Assembly (NCBI GenBank): GCA_029067025.1
Contig: JAIEFH010000163.1
Coordinates: 1-31,933 of the forward strand
Reading direction: 5' to 3'
DNA length: 31,933 nucleotides
Origin: Oscillospiraceae bacterium
Lineage (GTDB): Bacteria > Bacillota > Clostridia > Oscillospirales > Oscillospiraceae
Shown here: positions 7,694-16,301 of the stretch, in pieces
Numbering within the stretch: position 1 is the first letter of the stretch
How the letters are laid out: every line of letters begins with the position of its first letter
Notes under the pieces: generated by a model
What the model was told of the DNA's origin: nothing
The model's input: only the letters and a program-made list of their open reading frames with translations
Databases searched by the model: none
Made by a program: the position numbers and the translations under genes

Positions 7694-7735
7694 AAGAAGG
7701 CAATGCTCCGGTGCAGACCGGGGCATTGCCTTCTT
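7694..7735 (+). terminator. Strong hairpin ending the thiamine operon
   Basis: A 19-bp stem with one G-T pair (AAGAAGGCAATGCTCCGGT against its partner) and a 4-base GCAG loop lies about 40 bases after thiN. The tail is T-poor beyond CTTCTTG, so it could also act as a 3' stabilising hairpin. Confidence 0.75.
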
Positions 7736-8365
7736 GTGGGTGTTTATATCGCCAAATGTATTTTGGAGAGCTATGATCGTTCGGACAGCTTCGGCTACTG
7801 GTCGCTCACCGACTGGATGGGGGAGGCGCCACTGCCGGAAAGCCTCTTTTTCGGAGGTCTGGGCCTGTTCACCGTAGGCGGCATCCCAAAGGCAGCTTAT
7901 CATGTGTTTCGGATGCTCCGCCGCCTGGGGGATGAACTGCTGGGGCAGGGTCCCGGCTGGTTTGTCACCGCTGGAGACGGCGGATACTAGGTTATGCTCT
8001 ATAACTACCGTCATTTCTCCCGTCTCTACGCCATGGGAGAGCGGTTCGACATGACGTTTACCGAGCGGTATACCCCGTTTTCCCCGGAGCAGGCCATGGA
8101 CGCCCACCTGCGGATCGAGGATGTGGAGGACGGAGAGTATCTGGTGCAGGAAACCATTTTGAGCCGTCGGCACGGCAGCGCCTTTGATATTTGGAGTTCC
8201 ATGGGCGGTTTGGAGCCGGAGGGTCAGGAAGAACTGGACTATATCAAGGCCAGGGCCACTCCGGCTATGCGGAAGTTTACGGTGGAGACCCGCCATCACG
8301 CTTTGGAGCTGGACGCATGGCTGGATATGCTGGAGGTTCGGCTGCTGCTTATCCATAAGCGGTGA
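7736..8365 (+). pseudogene. GH39 beta-xylosidase-like C-terminal fragment with in-frame stop
   Basis: Translation gives the C-terminal part of a family 39 glycosidase: FGYWSLTDWMGEAPLPES, FFGGLGLFT, GGIPKAAYHVF, then VMLYNYRHFSRLY and a beta-rich tail ending in LLIHKR. The catalytic N-terminal barrel is missing and there is no start; the frame simply begins at the thiN terminator. A TAG at 7988-7990 interrupts the frame (GDGGY-stop-VMLYNY), and the homologous reading continues in the same frame after it. Loss of the 5' end plus a nonsense codon shows a dead gene. The family call rests on recognised motifs and is fairly sure; the exact substrate is unknown. Confidence 0.75.
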
Positions 8366-8478
8366 GCGCATTTTTGCCGCCCTTTGCAACTTTCCTGTGT
8401 CACGGGCTTCTGCGCAAGTGAAACCACAGCTGCGGACGATTTTCAAACGCACCTGGGAACGCCTAAAGAGATTTTGAG

Positions 8479-8515
8479 AAAAAGCGCGCGGCGGATGATC
8501 CGCCGCGCGCTTTTT
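8479..8515. terminator. Bidirectional terminator at the end of the opp operon
   Basis: A 17-bp perfect stem (AAAAAGCGCGCGGCGGA and complement) with a TGA loop has A and T tracts on both sides, so it can stop transcription either way. It lies 21 bases beyond the oppA stop. Confidence 0.92.
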
Positions 8516-8536
8516 AACACTATTGGGGGTCTACGC

Positions 8537-10408
8537 TTAACCGTTGACGGTGCAGTACATGAAGTACTTGTAGCCCAGGGGGTTGGAGAAGAAGCCGTCC
8601 ACGCTGCTGCTCAGCATATAGATGTCGGTGTAGAAGTACAGCGGCACGATGCAGCCGGTGCTCATCAGCATATCCTCGGCCATGTGCATCATCTCATAGC
8701 GCTTCTCGTTGTCGGTGCAGCCCTTGATGGTGCTGATCAGCACATCGAAGGTCTCAGCCCAGGTGCCGTTCTCCACCTTGATGTCGTAGCCCAGGCCGGT
8801 CAGGTCCAGGTTGTACATCTTCAGATCCTTGTGGCCGTCGCGGCCATACTGGATGTCGTTGTTGCCGGAGCCGCTGACCCACATATCCAGGAAGCAGATG
8901 GGGTCGTTGTAGTCGGCCAGCCAGCCGTTGCGGGCGATGGAGTAGTCGCCGTTCTTACGGGTGTTCAGGAAGGTGTTCCACTCCTGGTTCTCCAGATTCA
9001 TGTTGATGCCCACAGAAGCCATAGCGGCCTGGAGGTACTCGCCGATGGCCTTGTGGCCCTCGCTGGTGTTGTACAGGTAGGTCAGGGTGGGGAAGTCGGT
9101 GAACTTGCCGCTGGCCTCGTCATAGGTGTAGTACTTCTTCAGGGTCTCCACGGCGGAGGCGAAGTTGGACTCCAGAGCGTCCGCGCTCACGTCATAGTAG
9201 CCGTCGTAGCTGCTGCTGGTGCCGGCGGTCTGATAGAACTGGGTGCCGTCGGGGTTGGTCATGCCCATAGCCACGAAGGAGGAGGCGGGCACCTGACCGG
9301 CCTGGCCGATCTCTTCCACGATATAGTTGCGGTCGAACAGCAGGGCGATGGCGTTGCGGATCTCGGCCTTAGCCTGCTCGGCCTCCACGCCGGTCAGATT
9401 GCTGGAGGCGGGCAGGATCTCCTCATTGATGTTCCAGCAGACATAGTAGGTGCCGATCTGGCCGGCCACCACGAACTCGTCGGGATAGGAGGTCTTCAGA
9501 TTGGCGATCTCGTTGGTGGGCACGTCGTCAATGAGCAGCCAGGTGCCGTTCTGGAAGTTGGTGAGCATATTGTTGGCGTCATCGGACAGATAGAACTCGA
9601 TCTTGTCCATCTTGATGGCGTCGGCGTCATGGTAGTTCTCGTTCTTCTCCAGGGTGATGACGCTGTTGTGATCCCAGCCGGTCATCTTGTAGGCGCCGTT
9701 GGAGACGTAAGTGGAGGGATCGGTGGCCCAGGCCTCGTTGGCCACCACGTCCTCACGCACGGGGAAGTAGGTGGGGAAGGCCAGCAGCTCATTCCAGTAA
9801 GCCACGGAGTTGGCCAGGGTGATCTCGATGGTCTTTTCGTCCACGGCCTTGCAGTTCAGCTTGGCGTCGGGGTTGACGAAATTGCCGGCGTCATCGGTCT
9901 CCCAGATGTCGGCGTAGCCGTCCACGACCTCGAACATATAGCCATAGTCGGCGGCCAGCTCGGTGCCGGCGGCGCGGTTCCAGGCGAACACGAAGTCGCT
10001 GGCGGTGACGGCCTGGCCGTCGGACCACTTCACGCCGTCCTTCAGGGTGTAGGTGTAGGTGACGGTGCCATCGTCGTTGATGACGCCCTCGGGCAGCTCA
10101 GCGGCGGCGTCAGGCACGATGACCAGATTGCCGTTGGCGTCCTGGGACCACTTGGCCAGGCCGGAGAACAGGTGGGACACCAGGGTAGCGCCGTCCACAG
10201 CGGAGTTCAGGGCGGGGTCGATGGTGTCGGGCTCGGAGGCGATACACACGGCGATGGAGCTGGAGCCGCCGTTGGCATCGGGCGCGCCGCTCTCGGTCAC
10301 AGCGCCGCTGTTGTCGGGGGCCTTGCTCTCATTGGTCTGGCTATTGCTGCAGGCCGCCAGACTCAGCACCATAGCGGATGCCAGGAGCAGAGACAGAAAC
10401 TTTTTCAT
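8537..10408 (-). CDS. oppA: Oligopeptide ABC transporter substrate-binding lipoprotein
   Basis: 623-residue family 5 extracellular solute-binding protein. The N-terminus is a lipoprotein signal (MKKFLSLLLASAMVLSLAAC) with the lipobox Cys at residue 20 followed by a Ser/Asn-rich linker. Family segments include EPDTIDPALNS, LKDGVKWSDGQAVTASDF and a late YNDPICFLDMW. It catches peptides outside the cell and delivers them to OppBC. It is the last gene of the operon, 71 bases after oppF; the gap holds a small ATACGC/GCGTAT hairpin with TTTT and a GGAAGGAAG ribosome site. A separate, stronger supply of the binding protein is common in such systems. The peptide specificity cannot be read from sequence. 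Confidence 0.95.
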   Translation of the reverse strand: MKKFLSLLLASAMVLSLAACSNSQTNESKAPDNSGAVTESGAPDANGGSSSIAVCIASEPDTIDPALNSAVDGATLVSHLFSGLAKWSQDANGNLVIVPDAAAELPEGVINDDGTVTYTYTLKDGVKWSDGQAVTASDFVFAWNRAAGTELAADYGYMFEVVDGYADIWETDDAGNFVNPDAKLNCKAVDEKTIEITLANSVAYWNELLAFPTYFPVREDVVANEAWATDPSTYVSNGAYKMTGWDHNSVITLEKNENYHDADAIKMDKIEFYLSDDANNMLTNFQNGTWLLIDDVPTNEIANLKTSYPDEFVVAGQIGTYYVCWNINEEILPASSNLTGVEAEQAKAEIRNAIALLFDRNYIVEEIGQAGQVPASSFVAMGMTNPDGTQFYQTAGTSSSYDGYYDVSADALESNFASAVETLKKYYTYDEASGKFTDFPTLTYLYNTSEGHKAIGEYLQAAMASVGINMNLENQEWNTFLNTRKNGDYSIARNGWLADYNDPICFLDMWVSGSGNNDIQYGRDGHKDLKMYNLDLTGLGYDIKVENGTWAETFDVLISTIKGCTDNEKRYEMMHMAEDMLMSTGCIVPLYFYTDIYMLSSSVDGFFSNPLGYKYFMYCTVNG

Positions 10409-10479
10409 TTACTATACTTCCTTCCTTTTTATTTTCGGGCATATTTTTCAAAATACGCAGCGCGTATGATGAAACAGGG

Positions 10480-11466
10480 TCAGTTTACCTCCGCCGTCCG
10501 GTGGCAGGCCACGAAGTGGCCCTTTTCCACCTCTTTGAAGGCGGGCATTTCCGCCGCGCACTGCTCGGTGGCGTACTGGCAGCGGGTGCGGAAGGGACAG
10601 CCGGAGGGTGCGTTGAGGGGGCTGGGGATGTCGCCGGACAGCACGATGCGCTGGTTGGCCCGGGCCGCCTTGGGGTCGGGCACCGGCACCGCCGACAGCA
10701 GGGACTTGGAGTAGGGATGCAGCGGCCGGTCATAGATCTCCGCCGCGTCCGCCAGCTCCACCATTTTGCCCAAATACATCACGGCAATGCGGTCGCTGAT
10801 GTGGCGCACCACCAACAGGTCGTGGGCGATGAACAGATAGGTCAGGCCCAACTTGTCCTGGAGCTCGTCGAACATATTGATGACCTGGGCCTGGATGGAC
10901 ACATCCAGGGCGGACACCGGCTCGTCGCACACAATGAAGTCCGGATTCACCGCCAAAGCCCGGGCGATGCCGATGCGCTGGCGCTGGCCGCCGGAGAACT
11001 CGTGGGCATAGCGGGAGGCGTGTTCGCTGTTCAGACCCACATGGCCCATCAGCTCCAGGATGCGTTCCATCCGCTCCTGCTTGGTGGAGTACAGCTTATG
11101 GATGTCCAGCGGCTCACCGATAATGTCGGACACCGTCATGCGGGGATTCAGGGAGGAGTAGGGGTCCTGGAACACCATGGTGGCCTTTTTGCGGAACTCC
11201 TGGATGTCCGCCTTGGTTTCCAGCTTCTTGCCGTCGTACCAAATCTCGCCCGCGGTGGGCTTGTAGAGGTGGAGGATCGTCCTGCCCACAGTGGTCTTGC
11301 CGCAGCCCGACTCGCCCACCAGGCCCAAGGTCTCCCCCTTGTTGATGGAGAAGGACACGCCGTCCACCGCCTTCAGCGGCTTGGACTTGAACATCCCCAT
11401 ATTGATATTGAAATATTCCTTCAGATCCTTGACCTCGATCAGGGGCCGGTTCGCCTGCTCACTCAT
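10480..11466 (-). CDS. oppF: Oligopeptide ABC transporter ATPase OppF/DppF
   Basis: 328-residue ATPase. Walker A GESGCGKTT lies near residues 54-62, the signature is FSGGQRQRIG, Walker B IVCDEPVSALD, and the H-loop is FIAHDL. The C-terminal oligopeptide extension carries GCPFRTRCQYATEQC. It pairs with OppD to power import. Its start overlaps the oppD stop by 8 bases (ATGAGTGA), which points to coupled translation and equal amounts of both ATPases. Confidence 0.95.
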   Translation of the reverse strand: MSEQANRPLIEVKDLKEYFNINMGMFKSKPLKAVDGVSFSINKGETLGLVGESGCGKTTVGRTILHLYKPTAGEIWYDGKKLETKADIQEFRKKATMVFQDPYSSLNPRMTVSDIIGEPLDIHKLYSTKQERMERILELMGHVGLNSEHASRYAHEFSGGQRQRIGIARALAVNPDFIVCDEPVSALDVSIQAQVINMFDELQDKLGLTYLFIAHDLLVVRHISDRIAVMYLGKMVELADAAEIYDRPLHPYSKSLLSAVPVPDPKAARANQRIVLSGDIPSPLNAPSGCPFRTRCQYATEQCAAEMPAFKEVEKGHFVACHRTAEVN

Positions 11467-12475
11467 GGTTCGCGCCCCCTTCCAGCGTGATGGAACCGTC
11501 CTCCACGCCCTGCTTCACGTTCATCCAGCAGGCGGCGCGGTGGTCGTCGTTGAGCTGCATACTCTCGCAGCGCTCTTTGGTGCAGATCTTCATTGCCGCG
11601 TCGCACCGTGGGGCAAAGGGGCAGCCCGCCGGCATATTCAACAGGTCAATGGGGGTGCCGGTGATGGGGCGGAGCTTCTTCCCCGCCGTGTTGGCGGTGG
11701 GGATGGAGCGCATCAGGCCCTTGGTGTACTCGTGGCAGGGATTGTAGAAAATCTCATCGGCGGTGCCCTGCTCGCAGATGGAGCCGGCGTACATGACGAT
11801 GACCTCGTCGCACATCTGGGCCACCACGCCCAAATCGTGGGTAATCATGATGATGGCCATGCCCAGCTCTTTTTGCAGCGAACCCATCAGCTCCAGAATC
11901 TGGGCCTGAATGGTCACATCCAAGGCGGTGGTGGGCTCATCGGCGATGAGGATGTCCGGCTCACAGGCCAGGGCCATGGCGATCATCACCCGCTGGCGCA
12001 TACCGCCGGAGAACTCGAAGGGGTACTGCTTCATCCGCTTCTCCGGCTCGTTGACGTTCACCAGCCGGAGCATTTCCACCGCCCGGTCCCAGGCCTCCTT
12101 CTTGTTCCGGTCGGTGTGGAGCAGGATGGCCTCCATCAGCTGTCTGCCGATGGTGTAGGTGGGGTTCAGGGAGGTCATGGGGTCCTGAAAGATGATGGAC
12201 ACCTTATTGCCGCGGACAGTTTTCATCACCTTTTCCCCGGCGCCCACCAGCTCCTGCCCGTCCAGCTTGATGGAGCCAGACACGATTTTCCCGGTACCGG
12301 CCAAAATCTGCATGATGGAGTAAGCTGTGACGGATTTGCCGGAGCCGGACTCGCCCACGATGCCCAGCACCTTCCCCCGATCCAGGAAGAAGGATACGCC
12401 GTTGACTGCCTTCACCTCGCCCGCGTCGGTGAAAAAGGAGGTGTGCAGGTCTTTTACTTCTAACAGAGACATCAT
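11459..12475 (-). CDS. oppD: Oligopeptide ABC transporter ATPase OppD/DppD
   Basis: 338-residue ATPase. Walker A is GESGSGKSV, the Q-loop IFQDPMTSLNP, the signature FSGGMRQRVM, Walker B ILIADEPTTALD and the H-loop MITHDLGVV. The C-terminal extension has GCPFAPRCDAAMKIC. Two ATG codons stand in tandem at 12475 and 12472 behind AAAGGAGC; either can serve. It lies 16 bases after oppC and overlaps oppF. Confidence 0.95.
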   Translation of the reverse strand: MMSLLEVKDLHTSFFTDAGEVKAVNGVSFFLDRGKVLGIVGESGSGKSVTAYSIMQILAGTGKIVSGSIKLDGQELVGAGEKVMKTVRGNKVSIIFQDPMTSLNPTYTIGRQLMEAILLHTDRNKKEAWDRAVEMLRLVNVNEPEKRMKQYPFEFSGGMRQRVMIAMALACEPDILIADEPTTALDVTIQAQILELMGSLQKELGMAIIMITHDLGVVAQMCDEVIVMYAGSICEQGTADEIFYNPCHEYTKGLMRSIPTANTAGKKLRPITGTPIDLLNMPAGCPFAPRCDAAMKICTKERCESMQLNDDHRAACWMNVKQGVEDGSITLEGGANHE

Positions 12476-12491
12476 CGCACGCTCCTTTCCG

Positions 12492-13550
12492 TTAAGCGTT
12501 CAGTTTGGGGTCGAAGGCGTCCCGCAGGCCGTCGCCCAGGAGGTTGAGGGACAGCACGATCAGCGAGATCACGATGGCCGGGATGACCAGCCGGTATGGG
12601 TAAGAGTTGATGCCGTTCAGCGCGTCCGAGGCCAAGGAGCCCAGGGAGGGCATGGGGGCGTTGACGCCCAGGCCCAGGAAGGACAGATAGCTCTCGGTGA
12701 AGATGGCGCTGGGGATCTGCAGCGCGGTGGAGATGATGACCACGCTGATACAGTTGGGGATCAGGTGCTTGCGGATGATCCAGCTGCCCTTGGCCCCGGC
12801 GGCCTGGGCGGCCAGCACGTATTCCTGCTCCCGCAAAGAGAGGATCTGGCCGCGGATCAGCCGGGACATGGACACCCAGTACAGCAGGGCGAACACGATG
12901 AACAGACTGAGGATGTTGGTGCCGATCTTCTCAAACACCGTCCCGTCCAGTATCCCGTCGGGCAGGGCCGCCTTCAACACCGTGGCCAGCAGGATGACCA
13001 TGAGCATATCGGGCAGGGAGTAGATCATGTCCACGATACGCATGATTACAAGATCTACTTTTCCGCCACAGTAGCCAGCCACCGAGCCCACCAAAATTCC
13101 GATGACCAGCACGATGATGCTGGCGAAGAAGCCCACCGACAGGGAGATGCGGGTGCCGTACACCACCCGGATGAAGTAGTCTCGGCCGGCGGCGTCGGTG
13201 CCAAACACGTGGGGGAACACCTTCTCCCCCGCGTCGATCATCTTCTGCTCCGTCTTGCCGTAGGTGAAGGGGGCCAGATTGTTGTAGGAGGCGTCCACCG
13301 GCTTGCCGGGAACCACGCCCAGCTGCTGGTCATAGGAGTAGGGCCAGAAGAAGGGCAGGGTGATGGAGGCCAGGGTGATGAGGACAATGGCCAGCAGGCT
13401 GACCGTAGCCACTTTGTTTTTCAGCAGGCGCTTCACGCCGTCCTTAAAGAAGGTGGACGACGGGCGCATCTGCACCATATATGCCTTGTCCTCCTCCGAG
13501 GCGGGCAGGAACGCGTCCACATCCACGTGGAGGCTGAATGGTTTTTTCAT
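12492..13550 (-). CDS. oppC: Oligopeptide ABC transporter permease OppC/DppC
   Basis: 352-residue inner-membrane permease with a cytoplasmic N-terminus, a first membrane segment near 50-70, an external loop (HVFGTDAAGRDYFIRV) and five more segments. The ATPase-contact EAA loop reads YVLAAQAAGAKGSWIIRKHLIPN. HVFGTDAAGRD is typical of OppC/DppC. The start has GGGGGAGAT 4 bases upstream and lies 13 bases after the oppB stop. Confidence 0.95.
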   Translation of the reverse strand: MKKPFSLHVDVDAFLPASEEDKAYMVQMRPSSTFFKDGVKRLLKNKVATVSLLAIVLITLASITLPFFWPYSYDQQLGVVPGKPVDASYNNLAPFTYGKTEQKMIDAGEKVFPHVFGTDAAGRDYFIRVVYGTRISLSVGFFASIIVLVIGILVGSVAGYCGGKVDLVIMRIVDMIYSLPDMLMVILLATVLKAALPDGILDGTVFEKIGTNILSLFIVFALLYWVSMSRLIRGQILSLREQEYVLAAQAAGAKGSWIIRKHLIPNCISVVIISTALQIPSAIFTESYLSFLGLGVNAPMPSLGSLASDALNGINSYPYRLVIPAIVISLIVLSLNLLGDGLRDAFDPKLNA

Positions 13551-13563
13551 CTCGATCTCCCCC

Positions 13564-14502
13564 TTATTCCAGCGTGATCCTGGGATCGACCACTTTATAA
13601 AGGATGTCGCTCACCAGATTCATCACCACGATGAGCACGGCCAGCACGATGGTGGTGCCCATAATGAGGGGATAATCCCGTCCGGTGATGCTGCTGACGA
13701 AATAGCGGCCGATGCCGGGTACGGCGAAGATCTGCTCCACCACCAGGGAGCCGGTGACAATGTAGGCCAGCATAGGGCCCACATAGGTAATCACGGGGAT
13801 CAGGGAGTTCTTCAGCGCGTGGCCGAAGATCACCCGCCAGCCGGACACGCCCTTGGCCCGGGCGGTGCGGATATAGTCCTGCCCCAGCACGTCCAGCATA
13901 GACGACCGGGTGAGCCGGGTGATATAGGCCGCCGGGTACAGGGCCAGGGTGATGACCGGCAGCACCAGCCCCGCCGGGCCGGCCTGGGCGGAGCCGTTGC
14001 CCGGGAACATGGCCAGCTTGACCACAAATACCACCATCAGCAGCGACCCCATGATAAACGACGGCATGGACACGAAGGCGGTGGTCACTACCATGATAAC
14101 CCGGTCGATGATTTTATTGCGCCGCAGGGCGGCCACGGCCCCCAGCACCACCCCCGTCACCAGCGCGATGCCGGCGGCGATAAGGCCCAGCTTGATGGAG
14201 GTTTTCATACCCTCCACAATGATACTGGCCACGGTGCGCCCGCGCAGCTTGATGGAGGGGCCGAAGTCATGCCGGAGCACAATGTCGCCCAGATAGGTGA
14301 AGTACTGCTCCATCACCGGCTTATCCAAGCCATACTTGGCCTCCAGCGCGGCGGTAACTGCCGGCGAGGTGGCCTTTTCGCCTACGAAGGGGCTGCCCGG
14401 AACGGCCTGGCAGACAAAGAAGGTCACCGTGACGACCACCCACACCGTGAGGATGGCCAGCCCGATCCGCTTTAATATGTAGGACAGCATTTTTGTATTC
14501 AT
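13564..14502 (-). CDS. oppB: Oligopeptide ABC transporter permease OppB/DppB
   Basis: 312-residue permease. It begins MNTKMLSYILKRIGLAILTV, the usual OppB start with the first membrane segment, and carries the EAA loop YIRTARAKGVSGWRVIFGHALKNS and a C-terminal VVDPRITLE. The start at 14502 follows AAAGGCGGG by 6 bases; ATG codons at 14508 and 14529 are in frame but are worse placed. It is the first gene of the oppBCDFA operon. Confidence 0.94.
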   Translation of the reverse strand: MNTKMLSYILKRIGLAILTVWVVVTVTFFVCQAVPGSPFVGEKATSPAVTAALEAKYGLDKPVMEQYFTYLGDIVLRHDFGPSIKLRGRTVASIIVEGMKTSIKLGLIAAGIALVTGVVLGAVAALRRNKIIDRVIMVVTTAFVSMPSFIMGSLLMVVFVVKLAMFPGNGSAQAGPAGLVLPVITLALYPAAYITRLTRSSMLDVLGQDYIRTARAKGVSGWRVIFGHALKNSLIPVITYVGPMLAYIVTGSLVVEQIFAVPGIGRYFVSSITGRDYPLIMGTTIVLAVLIVVMNLVSDILYKVVDPRITLE

Positions 14503-14548
14503 GTGCATCCCGCCTTTCGATTTCTCCATCTGGCCCTATTTTGAAAGC

Positions 14549-14578
14549 CCATTCTCTTTTGCTTGCAAAAGAGAATGG
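14549..14578. repeat. Perfect palindrome in the opp leader
   Basis: CCATTCTCTTTTGC and its complement are separated by two bases, giving a 14-bp stem. It lies about 46 bases upstream of oppB, between the candidate promoter and the gene. No U-tract follows on the minus strand, so it is not a normal terminator; a leader stability element or a small dispersed palindrome is possible. Confidence 0.6.
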
Positions 14579-14643
14579 CAAGAGCCGGCCCTTGCCTCCA
14601 GACCGCCCAGCTGTCAAGCGTGTAGTTTCATAATTATTTGCCT

Positions 14644-14672
14644 ATTCTATATCAAACGGGCGGAAAATGCAA
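14644..14672 (-). promoter_or_regulatory. Candidate promoter of the opp operon
   Basis: On the minus strand TTGCAT and TAGAAT are spaced by exactly 17 bases, in an AT-rich stretch 140 bases upstream of oppB. The -10 matches 5 of 6 consensus bases and the -35 matches 3. Start near 14637. The rest of the 14,530-14,880 stretch holds minus-strand hairpins (GGAGG/CCTCC, CACTC/GAGTG) but no gene that I can support. Confidence 0.45.
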
Positions 14673-14881
14673 TTTCTTTTTTTAAAAATTTCAACAAATT
14701 TTTTGACGATCTGGAATCTCCTGGTCAAAGCATCGGAATTTCCCAGGTATTTGATCCCCTTTTCGTGCACTCTGCACCCTTGCGGAGGTTTCCTCCTTCC
14801 CGAGTGTTGATCTACAATAGTATAAATCCAATTTTCAAAGAATATCCTTCTTTCTTTTCTTTGCGTTCCATGGTAATCTAA

Positions 14882-14989
14882 GCGGGGCGCGTGATTGTTA
14901 TGACCAATATGATGCTTGCTGCGATTCATTCCGCCAGCGGGGTTAAAGAAACATTGCGCAGTCTTGTTGACGAAATCGTTATTCCATAG
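14882..14989 (+). pseudogene. Gene remnant, 3' end only
   Basis: A short open frame ends ..GVKETLRSLVDEIVIP before a TAG and a terminator 17 bases later. It has no good start or ribosome site (an ATG at 14900 lacks one) and I do not recognise the family. The end-of-gene-plus-terminator layout suggests the tail of a deleted gene at the edge of the AT-rich island. It could be chance. Confidence 0.3.
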
Positions 14990-15006
14990 AGAAGCTTATT
15001 ATAATC

Positions 15007-15034
15007 AAGGCCGCTCCGAACGGAGCGGCCTTTT
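15007..15034 (+). terminator. Hairpin terminator
   Basis: AAGGCCGCTCCG pairs with CGGAGCGGCCTT over a 2-base gap and is followed by TTTT on the plus strand. It ends the remnant upstream and may also bound the minus-strand ABC transporter operon 125 bases away. Confidence 0.8.
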
Positions 15035-15157
15035 GAGCAGTTTCAATGCTCTGCAATATACACCTCAATATTCTGTTGAAGTTCAGGTAAACCACGGTAT
15101 CACAGCACAAAAAGAGATGCTTGAAAAGGAAGGGCATACGATCATCCAAAATCCCAT

Positions 15158-16297
15158 TTATTCCAACATGACACTCTTGATAGACAGTTTCCGTATACTC
15201 AAAGAATAGAGATACATGATCAACTCATAGATGACAATAAATGCTATCAATGTAATCACAAAAGCCTTAATGCTAAAGGTGTATTCGGGCGCATTTTCTA
15301 TGTCAGCAAACACAACGGTCATCATGATTTTTAGCAGTCCGTACTGATAAACTGTGCCGATCGCAAAACCGATATATGAGATCGGCCTATATGCTCCAAG
15401 GATCGCGCGGCTGCAAGTGCTGTCCTCATACCCAAACACTCTCATCATAGCAATCGTTTTGGTGTTCCCCTTTACCACACTTGAGAGAGACAGAAACAAT
15501 GTCATAAAAGCAAGGATCAGTCCTATCATTAAGATCATCCATGAAAATGTTTCCCTTGAAAGCTCATTCATAGACAATGACATTTGCACCATGGCCGAGA
15601 AGCAGAACGCCGAAAACGCGACAAAGAAAGCAAGCACCTTTTTGCTCTTTATCGTGCTGCTCGACAAGTCTTTCAAAAAAGGGGCGTCATTTGTATCCGC
15701 TTTCCTGCTCTTTGCCTTATACTCTCGCTTTTCACGGAGCAAATTCAACACGGGGTTTTTCATTTTCAAATAAGCATACAGCACGGATATGACGATAAAA
15801 GCAATCGTCGGTATACCCACTAAAAGAAACATCAACAGCGGGTGGAATTGCACATCAAACTTGGGGAAAAGCTCCTCTGCGTTTTGTACCTCATAGAAAG
15901 TAGGTAAATAGCAAAACGCCACTAAAAAACCCAAGGCGCAGCCGACAAGGACAGAAAGCCCGAACACCCAGAAATGTTTTGCTATGTTGATATTGGAATA
16001 GCCGAGCGCTTTGAGTATTCCCAGCTCCTTGCCGTGCGTATCTATGTAATTCTTCACGTAGAACAGAAGCATAATAGCAGACGTCGCTACCAAGCAGCCG
16101 CCCGTTACCCCTACCGTAGCCTTGCCCATTGATACATAAGCGTTATACATCGCAATACCGGCTTCGGTTGTAATCTCGCCTTCTATCGCGATCAGGTCAG
16201 TATTATAGTTCAGGAACAGGGTACAAACAAACACCGCGCAGCACGCGATAATTGATATTCCGAACAGTTTCATCGTATCTTTCAATCCTACGACCAT
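15158..16297 (-). CDS. FtsX-like ABC transporter permease
   Basis: 379-residue membrane protein with two FtsX/MacB-type units. Each has membrane segments around a cytoplasmic coupling region (GKELGILKALGYS near 90-102; TKTIAMMRVFGYE in the second half). About eight membrane segments are visible and the protein ends SIRKLSIKSVMLE, the common tail of such permeases. It lacks the large external domain of BceB/MacB, so it is a compact form. ATG 16297 lies 5 bases after the ATPase stop; a TTG at 16312 is less likely. It presumably forms a complex with the preceding ATPase and may export a lipid, peptide or drug; the substrate is unknown. Confidence 0.88.
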   Translation of the reverse strand: MVVGLKDTMKLFGISIIACCAVFVCTLFLNYNTDLIAIEGEITTEAGIAMYNAYVSMGKATVGVTGGCLVATSAIMLLFYVKNYIDTHGKELGILKALGYSNINIAKHFWVFGLSVLVGCALGFLVAFCYLPTFYEVQNAEELFPKFDVQFHPLLMFLLVGIPTIAFIVISVLYAYLKMKNPVLNLLREKREYKAKSRKADTNDAPFLKDLSSSTIKSKKVLAFFVAFSAFCFSAMVQMSLSMNELSRETFSWMILMIGLILAFMTLFLSLSSVVKGNTKTIAMMRVFGYEDSTCSRAILGAYRPISYIGFAIGTVYQYGLLKIMMTVVFADIENAPEYTFSIKAFVITLIAFIVIYELIMYLYSLSIRKLSIKSVMLE

Positions 16298-16301
16298 AGC
16301 A

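Noticed and set aside
7988..7990. TAG read as pyrrolysine or by readthrough in the GH39-like frame
   Set aside because: The 5' half of the gene is missing and no pyrrolysine genes are seen here, so a nonsense mutation in a dead gene is simpler.
8384..10714. Very long plus-strand open frame (776 codons) across oppA and oppF
   Set aside because: It is antisense to clear opp genes, is made of Val/Gly/His-rich low-complexity translation, and comes from the GC-rich third codon positions of the real genes.
12327..14475. Long plus-strand frames opposite oppC and oppB
   Set aside because: Antisense to well-recognised permeases; composition typical of shadows.
14916..15209. 97-codon plus-strand frame ending EGHTIIQ..FRILKE
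   Set aside because: It spans a terminator hairpin, has no ribosome site, and its end is antisense to the conserved tail of the FtsX-like permease.
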